DNA of 27,934 nucleotides, from positions 1 to 27,934 of the forward strand of contig JBGAUA010000029.1 in the NCBI GenBank assembly GCA_044228875.1, in the 5' to 3' direction. Below the pieces are notes generated by a model. It saw only the letters and a list, made by a program, of their open reading frames with translations, made no database searches and was not told where the DNA came from. This DNA comes from Epilinea sp044228875 (GTDB lineage Bacteria > Chloroflexota > Anaerolineae > Epilineales > Epilineaceae). Below are positions 22,394-27,934 of this stretch, piece after piece (position 1 is the stretch's first letter; each line of letters opens with the position of its first letter). The position numbers and the translations under genes are program-made.

Positions 22394-25300
22394 TCACGGC
22401 TCCTCGATGATCTGATACACCCCCAGCCCAGCAGCCGGCCCCACCCTCGTCGCATATAGCTGTCGTCCATCGGCGCTCAGGTCCCAGCTGAAGCTGGTGC
22501 CTCCCCGGATATCGGAATAGCTTTCCCAGGACGTCATGCCTTCGACCACCGGATGGTTGCAGTCACGGGCGTCGATGCTTATCAGGAACCGGTCGTATTC
22601 GTTGCGGTCATCCGCCTTTCGGAGCAGTGTGCCGCTCCCGACCAGACGGCCCCCCGCCGCTCGCAGTCGATCCACCTTCAGGTCTGGCAAGTCGATGCTG
22701 CTGACCAGGCGGGGGCTCGCCAGCTCGCCGATATCCACGCAGTAAAGCTGAGTCATGTCGCGAGAAGTGGGGAGACTGTTCTGCGGCCCGCCGGTCGCAA
22801 CCCAGACGTTCGCGGGTGCGCCTTCGGTATCGACCGCTATGGCGCCGGCGGGGACTGCGAGCGGCAGTTGGCCAAAGATCCGGTCGTCGGCATCCAGGAT
22901 CAGCAGCCCTTGATCATGGGTGGCCAGTACGCGATGTTGGCCGGCAACGGCCAGGTCCCTCACCGTACTGGGGATCCCAAGGTGAACGATGGGCTCAAGA
23001 GGCTCTGTTCCCAAGCGCCAGACGTCCTGCTTGCCGATTTGAGACAGTGACCAGAAGTAACCTCCTCCAGCACGCGCATCCCAGATGATGTCCGGGAGTG
23101 CCGTGGTCGCCAAGGCGCGGAGGCTGCCGTCGGGAGAGAGTTGCACCTCTTGTATCTGGCCAGGGTAGCCGCTCACATGTCCGCGGAACAGCACCAGATT
23201 GGTCATGTGGGAACTGTCGATCGGCAAGTCACGGCTGATCAGTCTTCCCGCGTTGGGTAGACCGAGACGACTGACAAGCCTTGGGACTGCGGATTGGGTG
23301 CGATCCAAGTTCCAGGTGCGTAGTTGCAGATCCCCTTCGGTGGTGATCAAGTGGTTTGCGTGCCTGATGACCGATGTCATCATCCCGCCCGGGGCATCCA
23401 GCGTCCTGGCGCTGGGGGGCGTCATGCCGCCAACAGGACCGAGCACCTCGATCCCGCCGAGGCTGCCGCGTGACAGAAGGATGCTGTCACCGACCACGGC
23501 GGTATTGGCTGCCCCGTCTTCGAGGGCGATGTCTGCGGCCACCAACTGCCGCAGCGGTTGGGGCGACTCCGGAGGCATGACTTCCAGCGAGTAGCAGGCC
23601 AGCACGTTGTGATGCGTGTGCTTGAAGGTTCGCTGGGATTCATCGAAACCCTGATACAGACAGATCAAGCCGGATATCCAAGTCGGAGCGCCGGATCCGG
23701 CAGACTCGAACTGGCGTCCACCGTCAGCGACGGAGTTGTCGAACCAGACCGTGCGTGCGGCATCGAACTGCAGGCTACCGTCGCGCAAGGGAATCACACG
23801 GCCTGATGCGCCTCCGATAGCCGCAACGCCCTCGGGGACCCGGACCAACTCAACCTTGGAGACATCCTTCAAACGAGTCCTCGGCCCGTTGGACAGCTGT
23901 TCAAGACGAACATCCCAGGTCCACAGCTCCTCACCAGACAACCCATGTCCAATCGCCAGGAGCTGCGACGTGTCGGGCAATGCCAGGAGGCTGGAGATCG
24001 AGCCCGGTATCTCCTGCTTCTGCCACCGCGTTGCAGGCTGCCATGTGCTGAGGTTCACGTCGTACACATGGTGATCGCCAGCTTCTGGGCCATCCACCGC
24101 CAGATAGAGGTGATTGCCGAGCCGAGCATGCGCGGTCATGGTGCCGGGGAGGTCTAGGCTGTCGCTCGCCATCTCCGCGCCCGCAGCGCCCATTGCCACC
24201 TGCCTGAGACGCACGAAATAGTAGGGCGCGCCGCTGGAACGGGCCATCTGGGCAATGATGCAGGCCGTGCCATCGCCGGGGCTGACCCAAGCCCTGTCGA
24301 TGGCATAGGCATCTTCCAGATCCAATCGTCCCTCTAGCTTCCACCCGTTGTTTTCCGCCGTCGGGCGCCAGGTCAGCACGCTGTCACCCTGGACTTGCAG
24401 GATGGTCTGGCCCATGGCTGCAATACCGGTTGCGGATCCACCGAGCCGTTGGCCCTCCAGTCGCAGTTTGAGCTTCTTGAAAGGGCGCTGCAATGGCGTT
24501 GACGGCAGGTAGATCGACCACTTCGGCGAGTCCATCACACCTGTCTGCTGCATTGGCCGGGCCAAGTTCGATGCTTGCTGACTGGCAGTGGACGTGCTCC
24601 GACCGGTAGCGCTCTGAGCGTGGTCCCGCCCCATCAACCCATACACCTCCACCCCGTTCCGCGCCGCGAACAGCCGCTGCCCGTCCGGGCTCAGGTCCCA
24701 GCCCAGGCGGGGCTCGGCGTAGGGCTCGCCCAGGAAGCCCGGCGGCCCGTCCCAACGGGTGGCGCCCTCCAAGCGGGGATGGGCGCAGTCGCGAGCGTCG
24801 ACCAGGAAGAGGAGCGGGTCGTCGTAGGCGAAGAGGTCCGCCGTACGCCGCTGCCAGCCGCTGCCGACCACGCGGGCGCCGGTCGCGGTCGGGTCCCCGG
24901 CCCGCGCCCCCGCCGCCCGCAGCCGGTCCACCCGGTCCCCCGGCAGGTCGATGCTGGCAACCAGGCGTGGCGCGGTCGGGTCGCTCAGGTCCAGGCAATG
25001 CAGGGCGGTCGAATCGCGCGGCTCGGGAGACACGGCGGGCAGGCCTCCGGTGGCCACCCACACGGCGGACGAGGTCCGCAGGGCATCCACCGCGATGGCC
25101 GTGGCCGGGCCGGGCAGGGCCAGCCGGCCGATGACCTGGTCGGCGCCGTCCAGGACCAGGAGCCCGTCGATGCCGACGGCCAGGAGGCGCAGGCTGCCCA
25201 GGTGGGCGACATCCTGCAGACTGCCGCGCAGGTTCGGCAGGATCAGCGGCTCGTGGCCCGCCGCGCCGAAGCGCCAGATGCGCCCGTCCTGGTTCGACCA

Positions 25301-26995
25301 CAGTAGGTTGCCAGCAGCGCGGAGTCCGAAGCGCCAGTCCATCACGGTCTCTGCGGGCAAGGCCTGGAAGGGCGGATCCGTCCCCAGGTGAACCCGCTGC
25401 AGCTGGCCGGTGATGGCCAGGCCGCCTTCGCGCCACAGCACCAGGTCGGCGTTGGTGACGTCGGCGACCGGGGGCAGGTCGCGGGTGATCAGGTTGCCGG
25501 CGCCGGGCAGGCCCAAACGTCCTTCATCTCGCAGATGGCCATAGGCGCTCTCGTCGAAGGACCAGGCGCGCAGCTGCGCGTCGCCCTCGACGGTGACCAG
25601 GCGGTCGCCTTGGCGGAGGACGCCTTCGACGCGGCCAGGAGGGCTGTCGAAGCTGCGCGTCGCAGCGGTGGCACCGTCGCTCAAGGGTCCGAGCAGCTCG
25701 AAACCGCCGGGGGAGCCGCGCGACAGAAGCAGCCGATCGCCCAGCACGGCCAGGTGGATGCCGGTCGTCCAGGCGGAGGCGTCGATCAGGGGGTCCGCCG
25801 CCAGCACCCGTCGCAAGGATGGCTGGCCGCCGTCAGGCAGGCTGAAGCAGGCCAGCAGGTCATTGACGTATTGCCTGGCGGCGTGGGTGGAGATGTAGAT
25901 GCCATGGTAGAGACAGACCCGCCCGGCAACCCAGGCGGCTGCATCGACGCTGGAGAAGGCGCGGTTCTCCGGACCGGTGACAGAAGCCAGGTCGAAGGTC
26001 ACGGCCCGCGTCTTGTCCGGCCGCAACCGACCGGAGCGAATGGGAACAACCACGCCCGCCCCGGCGCGGTCGATGGCCAGGACGCCCTCGGGTACGCGGA
26101 GGAGCGCCGCGAGGTTGAGGCTCAGCGGGAGCGCCGCCCGGGGCTGGGCGCGGGGCACGTCGCCGCGCACGTCCCAGGCCCACAGCTCGGTTCCGTTTGC
26201 GCCGGAGGCCAGGGCCAACAGCTGACCGGTCTCCGGAAGGGCCAGGAGATGAACCGCGGCCGCCAGGGTCGTTTGGTTCAGGAGCCTGGGGGCCTCCCAA
26301 CGGCTAACGTCCACGGTGACCAGGCGATGGGCGGTGCGCTCGGCATCATCCACGCTCAGGTACAGCCGGCCGCCGGACCGGGCCTGCGCGGCCAACCTGC
26401 CGGGCAGATCGATGTTGGCGCCGGCGCTGCTGGCGCCGTTGCTGCCGACGGTCAAGAGAGACAGCCGCAAGAAGGGCGTCGACCGCGCCGGCTCGCCCGG
26501 GAGCGGCTCGCGCAGCTGGCGCAGGTAGGTGGCGACCCCGCCGTCGACGCTCAGCCAGGCATTGTCCGCCGGGGCCGGGTCCAGCAGGTCGAGGGCGCCG
26601 TGGGTCGTCCATCCGTCACCGGCGGGATCGGGCAACCAGCTGCGGATCGACGTGCCCTGAGCCTGGAGCACGATGTTGCCGGCCACGGCGATGCCCATCG
26701 ACGCCCCGCCCAAGCGAGCCTCCTGGGCCAGCAGCAGTTCCTTGATCGGCTGATGGATGGTCGGGAGGTAGAGCAGCCAGCGCGGGGCGGGGGTGGCCGT
26801 CGGGTAGGGCGAGGGCGACAAGGCGGGCGAGGCTGTGGCCGTAGCCGAAGGCTCGGGACTCTGGGCCAGCGCAGAGGTGGCGGGCAGGGCCACGGTGAGC
26901 GCGAGGACCAGGGCATGGCCCAGCGCCAGCACGGGGCCGAGGCGCGACGTCCGGCCACGGATTCGCCACGGGTGACGTGCGGGTCGCAGGTTCAT
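22394..26995 (-). CDS. Giant secreted protein of two homologous propeller-like halves
   Basis: The 1533-residue product starts at ATG 26995 (GGAG upstream). A signal peptide ends near A45 (SALA-QS), then a Ser/Pro/Thr linker leads to LLYLPTI (YLP at 76–78). The first half runs to about 790. A linker (about 790–822, SATGRSTSTASQQASN) is followed by SIYLPST (829–831) and the second half. The halves align throughout, for example ELLLAQEARLGGASMGIAV with KLKLRLEGQRLGGSATGIAA, and LSPDGQRLFAARNGVEVYG with LSADGRQLYATRVG. Each ends in LVIVD-like strands: LHCLDLSDPTAPRLVASIDL and LYCVDIGELASPRLVSSIDL. The protein is extracellular and probably binds rather than cuts; no catalytic residues were recognised. 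The second half has much lower GC than the first. It could also be two proteins whose stop codon was lost. Confidence 0.85.
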   Translation of the reverse strand: MNLRPARHPWRIRGRTSRLGPVLALGHALVLALTVALPATSALAQSPEPSATATASPALSPSPYPTATPAPRWLLYLPTIHQPIKELLLAQEARLGGASMGIAVAGNIVLQAQGTSIRSWLPDPAGDGWTTHGALDLLDPAPADNAWLSVDGGVATYLRQLREPLPGEPARSTPFLRLSLLTVGSNGASSAGANIDLPGRLAAQARSGGRLYLSVDDAERTAHRLVTVDVSRWEAPRLLNQTTLAAAVHLLALPETGQLLALASGANGTELWAWDVRGDVPRAQPRAALPLSLNLAALLRVPEGVLAIDRAGAGVVVPIRSGRLRPDKTRAVTFDLASVTGPENRAFSSVDAAAWVAGRVCLYHGIYISTHAARQYVNDLLACFSLPDGGQPSLRRVLAADPLIDASAWTTGIHLAVLGDRLLLSRGSPGGFELLGPLSDGATAATRSFDSPPGRVEGVLRQGDRLVTVEGDAQLRAWSFDESAYGHLRDEGRLGLPGAGNLITRDLPPVADVTNADLVLWREGGLAITGQLQRVHLGTDPPFQALPAETVMDWRFGLRAAGNLLWSNQDGRIWRFGAAGHEPLILPNLRGSLQDVAHLGSLRLLAVGIDGLLVLDGADQVIGRLALPGPATAIAVDALRTSSAVWVATGGLPAVSPEPRDSTALHCLDLSDPTAPRLVASIDLPGDRVDRLRAAGARAGDPTATGARVVGSGWQRRTADLFAYDDPLLFLVDARDCAHPRLEGATRWDGPPGFLGEPYAEPRLGWDLSPDGQRLFAARNGVEVYGLMGRDHAQSATGRSTSTASQQASNLARPMQQTGVMDSPKWSIYLPSTPLQRPFKKLKLRLEGQRLGGSATGIAAMGQTILQVQGDSVLTWRPTAENNGWKLEGRLDLEDAYAIDRAWVSPGDGTACIIAQMARSSGAPYYFVRLRQVAMGAAGAEMASDSLDLPGTMTAHARLGNHLYLAVDGPEAGDHHVYDVNLSTWQPATRWQKQEIPGSISSLLALPDTSQLLAIGHGLSGEELWTWDVRLEQLSNGPRTRLKDVSKVELVRVPEGVAAIGGASGRVIPLRDGSLQFDAARTVWFDNSVADGGRQFESAGSGAPTWISGLICLYQGFDESQRTFKHTHHNVLACYSLEVMPPESPQPLRQLVAADIALEDGAANTAVVGDSILLSRGSLGGIEVLGPVGGMTPPSARTLDAPGGMMTSVIRHANHLITTEGDLQLRTWNLDRTQSAVPRLVSRLGLPNAGRLISRDLPIDSSHMTNLVLFRGHVSGYPGQIQEVQLSPDGSLRALATTALPDIIWDARAGGGYFWSLSQIGKQDVWRLGTEPLEPIVHLGIPSTVRDLAVAGQHRVLATHDQGLLILDADDRIFGQLPLAVPAGAIAVDTEGAPANVWVATGGPQNSLPTSRDMTQLYCVDIGELASPRLVSSIDLPDLKVDRLRAAGGRLVGSGTLLRKADDRNEYDRFLISIDARDCNHPVVEGMTSWESYSDIRGGTSFSWDLSADGRQLYATRVGPAAGLGVYQIIEEP

Positions 26996-27159
26996 GGTGC
27001 AGGCTCCAGGCGCTGACCGAGCTCAGGTTGAGACGCTACGGGACGACCTGCAGACGATGACGCTTGACCGGCCATCCCGCTTTCATGCGCCATCGTGTCG
27101 GACGTCGGACCGTGACAATGGGTCCTGCGATGGCTGAGGTCGGCGCCGCCGCGTGCCGC

Positions 27160-27165
27160 TACAAT
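27160..27165 (+). promoter_or_regulatory. TACAAT -10 box for a leaderless transcript
   Basis: TACAAT at 27160–27165 is followed 6 bases later by the ATG at 27172, so transcription would begin at or beside the start codon. No Shine-Dalgarno lies before this ATG, which fits leaderless translation. A good -35 element was not found. Confidence 0.55.
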
Positions 27166-27171
27166 AGCCGC

Positions 27172-27465
27172 ATGTCCGTGCTCTGCCCCACCCCGCCGCA
27201 CCTGCTGGTCGATGCCCAGGACCGGCCGTATTTCCTGTGGGATCTGGACCTGACCCTCAGCGACTTTCGCGAGCGCTTGATTGCGCCCGATCCGGCGGTG
27301 CGGGCCTACTTCATCGCCAAGTTGATGCGCCAGGCCAAACCCGACGATGTGTTCAGCTTCGTGTCCCTGGCCGACATCCGCCGGCACTGGCCGGGGATTG
27401 TGGTCCATCTTGGACAGACGCGAGCCTTCTGGACCTGGCTGCTCGATGCGTGGAAGGACCGGTAG
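27172..27465 (+). CDS. DUF6922-like small protein, partner of an AbiEii-type gene
   Basis: The 97-residue product starts at ATG 27172; an in-frame start 36 codons earlier has no good signal and an unnatural beginning. RPYFLWDLDLTLSDFRERLI (about 18–38), then YFIAKLMRQAKPDDVFSFVS (about 47–66) and IRRHWPGIV, match the pattern of DUF6922-type proteins ('PYFLWD…L…A-RI/L…DV…L') that often precede AbiEii nucleotidyltransferase genes. It is 4 bases before the next gene, so the two are coupled. The role is presumably antitoxin or regulator of the partner, by analogy with type IV toxin-antitoxin pairs; this is inference. No DNA-binding motif was recognised. Confidence 0.75.
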   Translation: MSVLCPTPPHLLVDAQDRPYFLWDLDLTLSDFRERLIAPDPAVRAYFIAKLMRQAKPDDVFSFVSLADIRRHWPGIVVHLGQTRAFWTWLLDAWKDR

Positions 27466-27469
27466 GACG

Positions 27470-27934
27470 ATGGAAGGCAGCCGGTTGAGTCCGCTGCAGG
27501 AGCGGGTACTGGCCATCCTCGCCGAGGTAGAACCTCCGTGGACGCTCACCGGGGGTGCGGCGCTGGCAGCGGTGCATCTGCGACATCGCGATACGCGGGA
27601 CCTGGATCTCTTCTGGCATGGCCAGCAGGATCTCGCCCGGGTCGCCATGGTGGTGCGGGATTCCTTGCAGAGCGTCGGACTTGGTGTGGACACGCTGCAA
27701 ACTGCGGCGACCTTCCAGCGCCTTCGGGTAACCGATGGCAGCGAGGTGGTGCTGGTGGACTTGGTGGCCGATGCTGTAGCCCCGCTGGAACCGCCCGTGA
27801 GGGCCAAGATCGGAACGGCATGGGTTCTCGTGGACACGGTCCGCGAGATCCTGGCCAACAAGCTCTGTGCGCTCCTGGGTCGAATGGAAGTGCGCGACCT
27901 TCTCGACGTGCGCGCCTTGCTGGACGCAGGCGGC
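27470..27934 (+). CDS. AbiEii/nucleotidyltransferase-fold toxin-like protein, cut by window end
   Basis: The first 155 residues are in the window. The N-terminal TLTGGAALAAVHLRHRDTRD with GGAA (about 28–31), HR (39–40), then D44 and D46 in RDLDLF is the conserved nucleotidyltransferase active-site pattern of AbiEii/MNT-like toxins. ILANKLCALLGRMEVRDLLD (about 127–146) is the family's second signature, whose Lys and RDLLD residues are conserved. Such enzymes transfer nucleotides, usually to tRNA or a target protein, and are toxins or phage-defence effectors in type IV systems. ATG 27470 lies 4 bases after the stop of its partner. The active-site residues are all present, so it may be functional. 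The C-terminal helical part lies beyond the window. Confidence 0.85.
   Translation, partial: MEGSRLSPLQERVLAILAEVEPPWTLTGGAALAAVHLRHRDTRDLDLFWHGQQDLARVAMVVRDSLQSVGLGVDTLQTAATFQRLRVTDGSEVVLVDLVADAVAPLEPPVRAKIGTAWVLVDTVREILANKLCALLGRMEVRDLLDVRALLDAGG

Noticed and set aside
22214..22459. 81-codon plus-strand frame
   Set aside because: Antisense to the ribbon-helix-helix antitoxin-like frame, which has a family-typical start; no ribosome-binding site on the plus strand.

Overview
This is a high-GC bacterial window. It most resembles Chloroflexota (Anaerolineae or a neighbouring class). The inference rests on secreted proteins that join Thr/Pro-rich linkers to a 'YLP' motif, on LVIVD-repeat propellers, on a NuoB–NuoCD–NuoI–NuoA–NuoB cluster with two different NuoB proteins, and on accessory families (Uma2, DUF4143 ATPase, AbiEii) common in that phylum. 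No rRNA, tRNA or CRISPR array was seen, so the phylum call is inference.

Layout. 1–778 (-) is the 5' part of a voltage-gated K+ channel. 1450–3495 (+) is a secreted von Willebrand A protein with its own promoter. 3758–4300 (+) is a small P-loop protein. 4456–5080 (-) is an internally deleted DUF4143 ATPase pseudogene. 5293–5350 is a palindromic repeat. 5474–6094 (+) is a Uma2-family nuclease-fold protein. A long co-directional minus-strand block then runs from 19500 down to 6119. It is read in the order nuoB1, nuoCD, nuoI, nuoA, nuoB2, an S15/CocE-type hydrolase, a structured intergenic leader, a peptide-type ABC transporter set (lipoprotein binding protein, PhnD-like protein, DppB, DppC), and a secreted LVIVD-repeat protein. 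The nuo set has a near-consensus promoter at 19652–19625. Divergent from it, 19716–21623 (+) encodes a secreted GH44-like glycosidase.

21653–22363 (-) holds three very small genes: two uncharacterised and one short, probably frameshifted ribbon-helix-helix antitoxin. 22394–26995 (-) is a 1533-residue secreted protein made of two homologous halves of clearly different base composition. The right edge (27172–27934, +) carries a leaderless two-gene unit: a DUF6922-like small protein followed by an AbiEii-type nucleotidyltransferase cut by the window end.

The genes fall into respiration (partial complex I), peptide or oligomer uptake plus a serine hydrolase, extracellular proteins, and small toxin-antitoxin-like or decayed accessory genes. 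The most notable signals are a 50-nt hairpin that buries the ribosome-binding site of the ABC binding-protein gene, the two-halved composition-discordant secreted protein, the paired NuoB paralogues, the recurring YLP tag, and two decayed or minimal toxin-antitoxin-like loci. I did not find a clearly new multi-gene system.
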